NCBI GenBank assembly: GCA_022749755.1
Contig: CM040441.1
Coordinates: 1,678,741 to 1,742,740 of the forward strand
Length of the DNA stretch: 64,000 bases
Direction of reading: 5' to 3'
Source: Azadirachta indica
Taxonomy: Eukaryota > Streptophyta > Magnoliopsida > Sapindales > Meliaceae
The position numbers and the translations under genes are program-made. A model generated the notes under the pieces. The model had not been told where the DNA came from. It saw nothing but the letters and a program-made list of their open reading frames with translations, and did not search any database. Positions 10,953-21,871 of this stretch are shown one piece after another (the stretch's first letter is position 1; every line of letters begins with the position of its first letter).

Positions 10953-12140
10953 CACAGAGATTGTTCCATTCAAGACGAGCTCTAGTTAGGCATATGCAAT
11001 CTCTCAAGCTTTTAGGGATTGAACCTTCAATATGATTATTACCTATTGTGAATTTCTAAAGTAATTTTCTTTTGCAAATATTGTCTGGTAAATAGCCAGT
11101 GAATTGATTTGCATTTAACTCTAGCTTACTCAACTTCAGCAAATTTCCTATTTGTTGAGGAATAAAACTAGAAAGTTCATTATTATACAGGTATAATGAC
11201 ATCAAATTCGTTAGATTTCCAAATGAAAGAGGAATAACACCGTTGAGATGATTTCCTGACAAATCTAGATCAAGAAGAGCTGTCAAATTTCCTATGTTTG
11301 GAGGAATATGACTAGAAAGAGAATTATTAAGAAGATACAAAGTCATCAACTTAATCAAATTACCCAAAGAAAGAGGAATTGAACCATTCAATTGATTGTC
11401 GGTCAAGTCTATATTGGAAAGAACTTTAACCTCCCCATTTCTTTAGGAATAGCACCAGAAAGCCTATTTTCATATACTCTTAATGTCCTCAAATTGCTCA
11501 GATTTCCAATTAAAGAAGGAATAATACCACCGAGATGATTTCCGGACAAACTTAGTTTTGACAAAACCTTTAAATTTCCTATACTTGAAGGAATAGAATC
11601 AGAAAGAAAATTTTCAGAAAGATGCAGAGTCTTTAAGTTAATCAGAAATTGACCAATTTCTAGCGGTATTTCTGCAAAAAATTGATTTACATGTAAATCA
11701 AGTTACTTAAACTTTGTAAGATGAGCTATTTGAGGTGGGATGATTTCAAAAAAATTTATTTAGACTAAGATTAAGATATGCAAGACAAGGAAATAATGAA
11801 AATTAGAATTCATGAAGCATACCTTTAAAACCTGTAGTTGATAGGTTAATACCAAGGACTCTTCCAACAAGATTAAAGTGAATTCCAAACTAAGAACATG
11901 GGCTGATTCTTTATTTTGAGTGAGAAGAATTATCGGCATCATTAACAGGAAAAGATTCCATGAAGCAAGGAGAGAAAGGTTCTGATTTTGATGAAGGCTT
12001 AGTTTCTGATTGAGAAGAGCGTGAGCTTCTTCAATTGAAGTAGAAGACATAATAACAAGTGAAAAATTCAAAATAAGTAATTGGATAGGAGAAACAAGTG
12101 AGAAAACTAGAATCTTATGTTTAAAAGATAATGACTCCAT
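10953..12140 (-). pseudogene. LRR receptor-like kinase pseudogene, N-terminal part (unit 1)
   Basis: The likely original ATG is at 12138-12140, starting 'MESLSFKHKILVFSLV', which is a hydrophobic signal peptide. A further in-frame ATG exists 26 codons upstream, but the family-like start is the inner one. The N-terminal cap includes 'SIEEAHALLNQKLSLHQN'. The frame then shifts near 11960, and the correct frame reads 'RVLGINLSTTGFKG'. LRR repeats follow down to 10953, including 'LIGNLSNLRTLRVYENRLSG' and 'NLSGN'-type units. Stops and a frameshift make it non-functional. It resembles the LRR XII/MIK2-like class of plasma-membrane receptor kinases. The rest of the ectodomain is cut by the MULE block at 10952, and no kinase domain survives here. 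Confidence 0.85.
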
Positions 12141-12332
12141 AGGAAAACCAAGATGGAAGTAGACAATGAACTTGCGAAGGAAAAACCTAAAATGATTATA
12201 TTGGCGCATAGAAAACAAGCAGATGAGGAGTCTAATTTATAGAAACCACATGAGCAATGCTGTATAAGAGGTCAGGAAAAAAAAAAAAACATGTAGATTG
12301 CATTAGATTATTATTTAAAATGAAAAATTCTT

Positions 12333-12830
12333 GTATCGCCCTTAACAAATTCAGACCTATTTCTATCCAATTTTGATAAACATCGGTGCAGAGCTAAGGT
12401 TAGAATGAATGGGTGGCTATGGAATTGGAGAATACTACCACCAGATACGTTCTTTCTCGTGCAAAGATTCTTCTTCATCCATAGGAAAAGATTAGTCATC
12501 GCTACGCTAGTTGGTACATCGTTGAAGCATTAATACTTATACTTTTGTAACACCGTGGGGAGAATTTATCTTGACTCTTAAGGATGTATCTAGTATCTTA
12601 GGTTTGCCTACTTTAGAAGATGAAAACCCTTGGAATATCCAATTGTCGACTACAGAAAAATAAGTCGAGAATGCCCTCGTGCTGCTTTTTCGAGTAGCCA
12701 GAGTTTTACACGTCCCACTTATCAAGACTAGATTAAGTATTTTTAAAGTTCTCTTTATTAACAAGGTGTTTGTTCTTGGCAAAAAGTATAACATAGGCGA
12801 TCATTTGAGACCATGATGACTTTTAATAAA
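12333..12830 (+). pseudogene. Plant mobile domain (PMD) fragment, copy 1
   Basis: The plus strand encodes 'WYI(V)EALILIL', then after a +1 shift 'TPWGEFILTLKDVSSILGLP', then 'EDENPWNIQL' followed by a stop. This is the signature of the plant mobile domain (PF10536), found in MAIN-like proteins and in several transposable elements. The upstream part present in copy 2 (before 45303) is missing here. The fragment is broken by a frameshift and stops and is only about 60-100 bp from the start of the LRR relic, so it is not a working gene. Confidence 0.7.
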
Positions 12831-13189
12831 TTAGGCATATATCTGACATGTTAATAAATAAAAGGACAAGACAAAAAATAACCCCCTTTTTCTGAAAACA
12901 ATTGTTATTTTGTATTTCAATTTTATTTTAAATTTTAAAGTTCCATCGTGAATACAAAATTTTGAAATTTTCTATATTTTTGGTGTTGTGCTTATCTATT
13001 TTATGTATTTTAATTGATATTTTATAATTTAGAATTTAGAAAAATATATAAAATTTAGGACATTTATCAACACAAGTTAGACGGATATTTGTATCATTTT
13101 ATAGGTTAAAAATTAGTTAAAAGTTTACGATAACGAAAAAAAAAATGAAAGGAGTTTTAGTGATGTTTATTTGTAGAGAACAGTTAATG

Positions 13190-14000
13190 TTGCATGGGTT
13201 TACTATTGCATCCATATATTAGTGTACATTAATTACTCATTAAGTTCATTTAGGAAGAATATGTATAGATATGAGTTTTACATAAAATAGGTTAATTTAC
13301 AAAACATATATGTATATATATGTATATATATATATATATATACGTACTCATTATATTTATAGTCTGCCTGTTACCATAATTTGCAAAAAAATGTAGAATT
13401 TAATCAAAATAAAATGTATGATTTTCAAAATAACGACTTATTTACACAAAAATTTGAGTACATGGAAAAGCAATATTTGACCTGACTCAAAGTTGTAATT
13501 TTTTTTTTAAAAATTGTCTTCAAGCATTAAAAATTTGAATTGTAGTCATAAAATTTTTATTTTGAAAATGATTTGGTATTTTATTTTAAAAAAAATTTAA
13601 AATTTTGAAATAAATGTTTGGCACAATATTTAAAAACATGTTTTTCACTCGTGCGATTAGTAAATTTATTAAACAATAAATTTATATATCACAAATGTAG
13701 AATAAAAGAAATATGGATAAATGGTCAATAAAAATGAGTTAGCTCATCCAAATTGATATACTTTATACACTAATTATCAATAGATATTTACTCATAATTA
13801 TGAATAAAAAATGATCAAATATAGCATTCAAATTAATCAAGAATCATGAACCCAACTACGTCTTCATGCACAACAATGTTCAAATCAACTACAAAGATTC
13901 TTCCAAAATTTTCTTTCTCACCTCTTAAAAAAGTTTTTCATTTTTATGATAATCATCAAACAATAATCAATATTTCTTTTTTTTTATAGTTAATTGCAAT
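13190..14000. repeat. Older internal duplicate within segment E1 (downstream of ECA1 gene)
   Basis: This stretch is a diverged direct copy of 16770-17560. Shared landmarks in order are 'ataatttgcaaaaa', 'aatcaaaataaaa', 'ttatttacacaaaaatttt', 'tggaaaagcaat', 'gcacaatattt', 'aacatgttttt', 'attaaaca', 'cataattatgaata', and finally 'attcttccaaa' before 'ttttcatttttatg'. It is much more diverged than E1 is from E2, so it predates the segmental duplication. Confidence 0.75.
13306..13342. repeat. TA/TATG microsatellite
   Basis: An alternating 'tatatg/ta' run. The homologous run at about 46275-46310 differs in composition and length, as expected of slippage. Confidence 0.85.
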
Positions 14001-15344
14001 AAAATGTTTTGGCTCACTATCTCTAACTACTAATATTATTGACTTGCTATCGTAGTAATTATTATTTGCAATGCACACAATCTATTAACATTTTTTGCCT
14101 ATTTTATTTTAATAAATGTATGACAAGCGCAAATTTTATTCTCATTTAAGTATATTAGTAATTATTTTCGTAAACATTTAACTACTTATATATGCATATA
14201 TATACATATATGAATGAAAATATTATGTTTGAATTTTTTAACGAATTGATAGTTCACTACTCGTAAATAATATTTTACAGATTGAATATACAATTTTTGG
14301 TAGGTAGATCAATATATAAAAACTTCACGGTTCTAGACTTTTGGAATATTAGAATTTTCATCTAGAGAAGAATAAAGAAAAACTGTGCTATTTAGTAATT
14401 AATCTAGGACTAGGATTTGACTCTTAATAACATTTCAGCAATTAATTGCAATAATAAGGTTTGAATATTTTAAGTTATGTGATCTTTATAAAGTAAAGTT
14501 TGAGGAATATTATTTTAAGGTTAGTGCTTAAGTGTTTGTCATCCTATTTTAACAAGCGTTCTATTTGAGTTAAATTAGGTGTGTTAATAATCAACAACTA
14601 TGGCTTATAATACTTTTCTCCTTTCTTTTATGCTTTGTGTTGCTTCGCCTTCCAAACAAAAATGAATTGACTAATTGTATACAAAAGCCTTCCTATTTCT
14701 CAAAATTTGATTGTGAAAGCGGATTATGGCAAATAAGATGACATGAAGACTGAGCTGGACAATTTTTAGTTGTTTAAAAAATAAAACTTAATTTATCTAA
14801 CAAATTTAATTATAGTACTCCAACGTAAAATATTTAAGCTTTTTTCGGAAATTATTCTTAAAATTCGATACATATTAAACACATATAATAATTTTTATTA
14901 CTTTTATCAAATATATTTTTATTGTTTCTAACTATGAAATCAATTTTCAAACATTATGGCAAAATATATTTCAAACTATCCAATGTACAAAGAATAGAAA
15001 CTAATTTTTTATTTACACTCTAATATTTTTTGGAAATTGAATTGCAAATGAAATCCACCGTGTACATTTTTCAATGTTATCTTTTCTAGCTCCTTTCTTT
15101 TTTCTTTTATTGAATTTAAATCTAACTTTAAAAATTAAATATTTACGATACAATGTAAGATATTTAACAATAGAAAAATCTATGTACATAATCAATAAAA
15201 ACATAATTTATTTTTAATAAAATGACATACGAAATGCATAAATGTAGTATACATACATTTGAAAAAAAAATGTTCCAAATAGTACATTTCTTCAATCCAT
15301 TGGTAGGTTAGTCAATTTATTTACTTAATTCCTGCAAAAATATT
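14001..15344. other. AT-rich non-coding sequence, 3' side of ECA1 gene 1
   Basis: No gene seen. The short minus-strand frame near 15013-15204 is preserved unchanged in E2, but it is lysine- and hydrophobic-rich, lacks a family match that I recognise, and can be explained by recent duplication alone. Confidence 0.5.
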
Positions 15345-15695
15345 TACGGTTCGTTAGGTATAACTTTTCAAATAGGGTTTTCAGAGTAGACCTTATACGT
15401 GTATAGCTTTTATCAGTAGAGTTTTTAATAAAAGACAATTGATTCTTAATCATCACGAATAACTTCAGAAGAATTTGAGTAATTATTTACATTACTAAAT
15501 TTTTAATGTTCTATTTGAGAGAAATAATGTAAAACTTTTAAAATAAAATAAGTGTATTTCAGCTAATTTCAAATTTTAAAAAAGTTAAAGAAGTTCCAAA
15601 GACAAAAGCCCAAAATTTGAACTTCTTCCAAGAGAAGGAAAATGACTTTTTAATTATCAAAAACCTTTCTATAATGTCAATTAAACGACATTAAA
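15345..15695. repeat. MITE-like dispersed repeat, copy in E1
   Basis: A diverged member of the family at 4830-5175, sharing 'gagtttttaataaaa', 'aatttgagtaatta', 'ttttaatgttctattt', 'gagaaataatgtaaaa', 'ttcaaattttaaa' and 'ttcttccaagagaaggaaaatgac'. It lies about 285 bp past the stop codon of the ECA1-like gene. Confidence 0.55.
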
Positions 15696-15980
15696 AAATT
15701 TGAAAAAAATTTTTATAACCTACTGTATTTAATGAAAAAGCGAAACCAAAAGATCGCTTATGTAATGATAATAACTTGTGAATCATAATTGTTAAAGACA
15801 AGAACCATTTATTTTATAGGGTTTGGATATATTAAAATCTTGAGTCTCCAAATGGAAGAGGAGTTTATATGAATAGTTTTAATTATTGCTGATACTTATG
15901 AAAAATCTTCGATACATGAAGTTAATTTTATTCTCTTCTAAAACATTTTCAAGTTTACATTATGAATTAAAGCAAGCTAT

Positions 15981-16355
15981 TTATTGTTTTGGAGAATGAA
16001 TAATACACTCATGCCAAACATGACCACTTCTAGCAAAAACATCTGCAATATTTTTCTCAGGGTAGTATGGTGCAGTTACTCGCACAAACTCATTGTGACA
16101 AGCCCATCCCTCAGCTATAAGTTGTTGGCAACATTCAGGAGATAGATTCTCATGCTTGTACACACTCGCTTTGATAGCCTCGCCACATGCTGGTTGTAAC
16201 TTGGTTCCGCAATGTTCTAGAAAATCGTGAGTTTCCTTTGGTAGTAAAGGTAAAGGCACAAGATCTTTAGCTGCAACAAGAACTGATGAGAGCATGACAA
16301 ATATACTAAAAAGCAAAATAGATCTCTCGAAAGATTGGGACTCCATGCCTCGCAT
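15981..16355 (-). CDS. ECA1/prolamin-like secreted cysteine-rich protein, copy 1
   Basis: A 124-residue single-exon protein. Residues about 8-29 form a hydrophobic signal peptide ('SILLFSIFVMLSSVLVA'). The mature part has six cysteines (49, 57, 75, 76, 86, 117), with the CC pair and overall spacing of the ECA1 gametogenesis-related/prolamin-like family (PF05617). That family includes EGG CELL 1 and the DOWN-REGULATED IN DIF1 type proteins of the female gametophyte, so a secreted reproductive role is likely by family only. The ATG at 16353-16355 gives the full ORF; a second ATG three codons on would give the same mature protein. A TATA box lies about 80 bp upstream. The stop codon overlaps an AATAAA. 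Copy 2 (48937) differs by six bases and two residues (18 and 103), sparing all cysteines. Confidence 0.93.
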   Translation of the reverse strand: MRGMESQSFERSILLFSIFVMLSSVLVAAKDLVPLPLLPKETHDFLEHCGTKLQPACGEAIKASVYKHENLSPECCQQLIAEGWACHNEFVRVTAPYYPEKNIADVFARSGHVWHECIIHSPKQ

Positions 16356-16432
16356 ATTGCTTGTATATGTTTTGTCCCTAATATTTTAGAGGGGATAGTT
16401 TTTTGAATGAAATAAAAAGTATTGGAACAACC

Positions 16433-16442
16433 TCTTTTATAT
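16433..16442 (-). promoter_or_regulatory. TATA box of ECA1-like gene 1
   Basis: On the minus strand the sequence reads 'atataaaagagg', about 80 bp before the ATG at 16355. That leaves room for a short 5' UTR of about 50 bp. The same motif is kept at the same distance in copy 2 even though nearby bases changed. Confidence 0.75.
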
Positions 16443-16769
16443 GATGAAAAATCGATGTTTTACGATTTTAATACGTATTATAAACTTGTTAGGTGATATT
16501 TTTATTAATTTCATTTATTTGTAGTTAAGAATGTTAAAAGATGTTATTTCTTTTGTGAATTAAACGCACTAAATTTAAAACTTTGTGCTTAAGGATTCAT
16601 TTTAGCATTTCCTTTTTCACTAGCCAAATATATAATAAGTTTTTATGACCTAAGGTACCAAAATTATTATTGTCAAATTCATCTAGAAATAGTTATTAAA
16701 GTTCTAATTATCTTTACTATTAGTGAACAATAAAAAATAAACAAAATTGTTGGGTTAAACTTAGAAAAT

Positions 16770-16834
16770 ACTCAACATCACTGGTCCACGAATCCATATT
16801 TATAGAGCATATGTTCAACTTTTACATGAAACAG

Positions 16835-16878
<44 letters not shown>

Positions 16879-17560
16879 AAGTTTAAGATAAGCGTATTAC
16901 TATAATTTGCAGAAAACTAGATGTAGACTTAATCAAAATAAAAGATATGATTTTTTCTAAATGATTTATTTACACAAAAATTTTAGAATATGGAAAAGCA
17001 ATTTACGTGATTCAAAATTTTAATTGATCCGAGAAACAAAGAATTTCTTTAATTTATTCTTCAAAAATAGTTTTCAAAATTAAAATACTGAATCGTAATT
17101 TTAAAATTTTGATTTTGAAAATGATTCATACATATTATTTAAAACATAATTTAAAATTTAAAATTTAAAATAAATGTGTAGCACAATATTTGAGAACATG
17201 TTTTCCATTTGCTTCAGCAGTAATTTTATTAAACAGCGAATTATATATATCACGAATGTAAAATAAAACCGACAGATGTGAATGGTTCATAAAAAACAAT
17301 CAACTAATCCACATAATACCCGTTATGAATTAATTATCAACAAATGTTTATTCTTAATTATGAATAGCAAATTATAAAAGATAACGTTAAAATTAATCAA
17401 AGATTATATATGAACCCAATTTTGTGTTCTTAAACAATGATGTTTAAACAAGCAGGAAAAATTCTTCCAAATTTCTTTTTTTTTTAAACTTTTAAAAAGG
17501 CATTTTCATTTTTGCGGTAATTATCGAACAAGAAACAATGTTTTGTCTTTCTTCTTTTGA
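16770..17560. repeat. Older internal duplicate within segment E1 (upstream of ECA1 gene)
   Basis: The partner of 13190-14000, in the same orientation. It begins about 415 bp upstream of the ECA1 ATG, so it is distal promoter or intergenic sequence. The pair spans about 3.56 kb from start to start with the ECA1-like gene between. Confidence 0.75.
16842..16875. repeat. (TA)n microsatellite upstream of ECA1 gene 1
   Basis: A pure TA run of about 34 bp. In E2 the matching site (about 49793-49815) is a much shorter, interrupted run. Confidence 0.9.
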
Positions 17561-18471
17561 TATCAAAGAAAAGTTTTATGTTTTGAAAAAGAAAGAGTTC
17601 ATAACGGAGAGGAGAGAAAAAATAGAAATACATGAGAAAGTAAAAAAAGAGGTATAACTGGATTATAGAGTTTAGTTATAACTAGATTGTAGTAGATAGA
17701 GTTTAGAAAAACTAAAAACTCTTAAAACAATAATTTTCCTTTCTTAATTTACACTGCAGTTTAAAATAATTTTTACAATAATTTCTTAAAATAAATTTAT
17801 CATAAGATCACCAAACACGTTTTTCTTTAATATTCTTTCAATAGCTTTTCAAAATAATGTTACCAAACATGTGCTTTCAATATTTAATTTTTAAAAAATT
17901 CAGAATTGTATTTAATTCAAATGGGCCCTAAATATCTTTAAATACATTTTTTTCTTTTCAAAGTGTTGGATAAAATTAAATTGCAACAGTAAATAAAATG
18001 TTTATGTATACTTACGTTCATAATTACCTAAAAATTTACTTCAGGGACATTAAGTTTTTAAATACATTTTTGACATATTTGCATGATCTACAATAAAATT
18101 TATTTAAATTTATTTCAATTTTTCAAAAGAATATTAAAGCCTCAATTAATTATTTTATATTTTATGCTGATAGTTATTGATAGTGAAAATTATAGTATAA
18201 ATTTTTAAGTTGTTTAAATGCAAATATTGAAGATTGTTAGAAAGAAGCTTGATTTTCAAAAGTTAAAATGTAATTAAATTTATTTTTGATGTTTCAAAAT
18301 TCTAAAATATTTTGATCAACCTATGTCTACTATAATTTACAAATTATTATCTTAATTTTCGAATGTACAGTTTCGAAGAATTAAAGGTAAAAATATATTA
18401 TTTTAATAAATTTGTTTAAAGATATTTAGGATTAGTTTGAGATTGTTATAGATTTTAAAATAAGATAATTT
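17561..18471. other. AT-rich non-coding sequence at the E1/S-B transition
   Basis: No gene seen. The sequence is shared with E2 (about 50511-51402), and the similarity continues without a break into segment S, so this is not a duplication boundary between E and S. Confidence 0.5.
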
Positions 18472-19512
18472 TAGTATTCTGTAGAAAGAATTAATGTTGA
18501 ACAGAATCAATTTACTATTTACAAAATTTTATTTTTAAAAGTGCCATAAATTTCAAAAACAGTTTTGTCTGCTTCATAAATTTTATTGTTAAAATATTAC
18601 AGTAATCATAATTACCAAAATGTACATATTTAATAGTACTAATAAATGAATTTGATTTTAACTAAGTATTTGTTTATATACACACATAACACTTTGAAAA
18701 AATCTATAGCAGAAAATATAACAATTTTAATCATATTTTCAAAAAAATAAAAAAGCAATAAAAAAAAAAATATTTTGATTTTAATAATTTGATTTCCTAA
18801 TTAAAGTTAAAATTTAATAATTGTTTTAGGCATAATTTTGGGTTTTTCTAATTTTAAATGGGTATATTTGGTATTATGTTTACAAATAAAATTGCTTTGC
18901 AAAATCTGTTTCGAAAGCAACTCTTTTTTTATTTTCTAAAACCTATTGTAAAATAAGGTAATTTTGTCAAAAGTCATGATGAAAAATTTTTACCAAACAC
19001 TTAAAATGACTTTTAGCTACTCAAAATACTTTTAACTCTTCTAACAGCAATCTCGCTCTAAGTTAGATTAGGGCTGTTAGGTTTACGCTTGGTGTCGGCA
19101 TCTTATGATAACCCTAAAATTTTGTTAATGCAACCCACAATGTATAATCCATTATGTGGTAACGGATTTATTTGACCTTATAACAAACTTGCCTATTCAG
19201 GTATTGAGGCTTGTGTGATACATTGTTTTGTTTGGCAAGCATATGTCATAGTGCATTTCATTAAGTGTTTCTCTTCCCACAACAAGTCCTTATGAAGGAA
19301 CCGCCTATTATTCAAGTTTTGCACTTTAGTACCCAAAAGGTTTTAGGTCCTTGAGTGTTAGTTTTGATTCCTTTCGCAACCAACATTTTTTTAACACTAT
19401 ATATGCATTTTTGTTAATGGGGCATGGAAAACTTATATGGCCAACATCATCATAATAACTGCATGCAATTTTGGAATCATTCATAGAAGTAGCCTTCACT
19501 AATAATCAAAAT

Positions 19513-19790
19513 TCTAAGCTTCCAAGGATTAAAGACATACAAGAAAAGTTTAATAAGGAATGTTATAAGGAATTATTTTTTCTAAAGAGAGATTGATCTT
19601 CTAGCCATTGGAGATATTCTAGCTGTTGATCATTTCTTGATTGATTTTTTTGCTTTACTAACTAGAGTCAATGAGACATAGAACATTATGATGATTTTTC
19701 CTTTTATGATGATGATTTTCCTTTTATTAACTAGAGTCAATGAGACAAGAAAATCATAATTTCTCCTTTTGATATCTTTTCTTATTAGCC
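19513..19790 (-). repeat. copia LTR-like repeat, copy in S-B
   Basis: Equivalent of 1072-1350. It adjoins the C-terminal end of the minus-strand copia relic, as expected of a 3' LTR. Confidence 0.5.
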
Positions 19791-19799
19791 TCAAGGTGG

Positions 19800-20830
19800 G
19801 CAGTGTCATGTGATGCACTCCCAATGTGTATCGTAAGGATAGAAAGGGTTATTTGGCTAATGGCTTGTGAATGTATCAGCTATTTGAAGATGTGCAGGAA
19901 TATGCTATGTCAAAAGGGAGCCTTGAACTACTTTTTCCCGTACAAAATGAACATCAAGTTCTATGTGTTCTTTTGGGTCGTGAAAACCAGATTTCTTGTG
20001 ATATGAATGGCACTCATATTGCCACAAAGGAGGAGTGGTGTTTTTAAGAGTGGCATGCCAATTTCTTGCAACAAATATGTCGCCGAGTGTGTTGATGATG
20101 GAGTCGATGGCAATGTCATTGTTACCTATGATAATAACATCATCAACACAAATTAATATAAGAATAATTGTAGGATTTTTATTAAGAATAAAGAAAGAGG
20201 TGTCAGGTTTGTTACCATGGAAAATAAGGCCTATTAAAGCATTGGAAAGACATTCAAACCATGCTTTAAGCCATAGTGTGCCTTTTGTAGTTTATAGACA
20301 TGACTTGGATGGATAGACTCTTAGAAGCTAGAAGGTTGTTCTATATAAATTGTCTCAGTCAGGTTGCCATGTAGGAAGGCATTACAAACATCTAATTGTT
20401 TCATTTTCCATATTGAGTGTACAACAATGGCGAGAACAAGTCTAATAGTGGTAGGTTTAATGACTGGACTAAAGGTCTCATCGAAGTCAATCCCAAGTAT
20501 TTACATGAAGCCTTTAGCAACTAATCTTGCTTTAAAGTGATTGATGGAGCCTATGATAAACCTATTTGGATCCTATGATATTTCTTCCTGCCTCACAAAG
20601 AACCAAGGTCCAATTTAATTATGATGAAGCGCTTGAAGTTGTTTCATTGCTATGACCCGTAACATGTTCTTGAGTGCTGTTCAAAGAGTTTTGGGTTCTT
20701 TATTATGGCTGATTTATAAGGCCAAGATAGGATTTTTCTTTAGTTTGCTTTGAGTAAGCAAAGGATGAGTAATTGTTTCGGTTTGGGTTGAAGATTGTAC
20801 AAACTCAATTGTGGAAATATTGACCTTGGT
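19800..20830 (-). pseudogene. copia RT/RNase H pseudogene, S-B
   Basis: A minus-strand Ty1/copia pol relic parallel to 52740-53770. From high to low coordinates it contains the approach to the reverse transcriptase (about 20620-20500), the RT core with a CVDDV variant of the YVDD active site (about 20130-20150), and a truncated RNase H tail (about 20040-19850). The conserved LTRP...KRILRYL linker expected between RT and RNase H is absent. More stops than copy C. It is non-functional. Confidence 0.8.
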
Positions 20831-20969
20831 CAACTACAATACTTCCTCAGTACAGAAGTAAAACCATTAAATAAAGGAATTTTTCTCTCTCAGGCCAAAT
20901 ACACAAAAGATATTTTGGCTCGAGCAAACACATAAAATTGCTCCACTATAAACACACCTATTGCTGTTA

Positions 20970-21250
20970 AAATGACCCTTTTTCCAGATGACAATAATCT
21001 TGTAAAGGCAACGGTGTATCATAGCCTTGTTAGAAGTCTACAATACTTCACATTTACAAGGCTGGATATTTCAAGCACCCACCAAGGCTATGATATACGG
21101 ATTGTCAAACAGATATTAAGATACTTGTAGGGAACTCTCATCTTTTGTCCAGTGACAGATTTTCTTGTGCGCGTGAGTTGTAATTACCTGGACGGGGTCA
21201 ATGGGTGATCAAGAAGACTTCAGCTTTAGCACTAGGTGTGTTTAATTTAG
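20970..21250 (+). pseudogene. copia RT/RNase H linker relic, plus strand, S-B
   Basis: Equivalent of 1890-2175. The plus strand carries 'VYHSLVRSLQY' followed by a degraded 'RILRYL'-type block, in the opposite orientation to the neighbouring copia relic. It is interrupted by stops. Confidence 0.75.
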
Positions 21251-21871
21251 ATATATTTAATATATTGTGGATCCATCATTCCGTTAAACATTCTTGATTC
21301 AATTTAGAAGCAAAACCTATCCTTGTAAAACTGATTTTTCGTTCAATGAAAAGAATTTCTAGAGCTTTCGGTTTGGGCAATTCTCGATTCAATTTATAGA
21401 GTAGTCCTAGACCAACCATTGATCACTTCAAAATTTTTGGGTGCATCACATATGCCCGCATTCCAAATGCAATGAGGAAAAATCTAGATCACAAACGGAA
21501 AAAAATGTATTTTCTTTGGTGTTAGTGATCAATCATAAAGCTTACATGTTACCAATCATAACACTAAGAAAATCATAATAAGCTGTGATGTTATTTTTAG
21601 TTGCCAAAAGAAGTTGTAGGTATGGTACAACTGATTTTATATTCTTCTACAAACAAAGAGAAAAGTCATATTTATTTGCTTTATAGATAGTGGTTATGTT
21701 GGAGATCCTAATGACAGAAAAAGCACTTCTAATTATTTTTTTAATGATGGGTTCAGGTAATGTTTCATGGTCATAAAAGAAAAACAGCTTATTGTGACAA
21801 TAGTTCAGCAATAAAACTCTCCAAAAATCCGATGTTACATGAACGAAGCAATTATACAAACGTAAGGTATT

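Larger units (their letters stand above)
12333..18470. repeat. Segment E, copy 1 (contains ECA1-like gene)
   Basis: Similarity with 45303-51402 begins sharply at 'gtatcgcc' (12333 and 45303) and runs through into segment S, so E1 plus S-B and E2 plus S-C form one continuous duplicated block of about 9.5 kb. Left of the boundary E1 adjoins the LRR pseudogene, while E2 continues into more PMD-coding sequence. E1 therefore has the truncated left end. Confidence 0.9.

Noticed and set aside
12311..12794. Minus-strand open frames in the PMD region
   Set aside because: The plus strand carries the PMD-like coding text, so these are antisense shadows; the same applies to 45251-45764.
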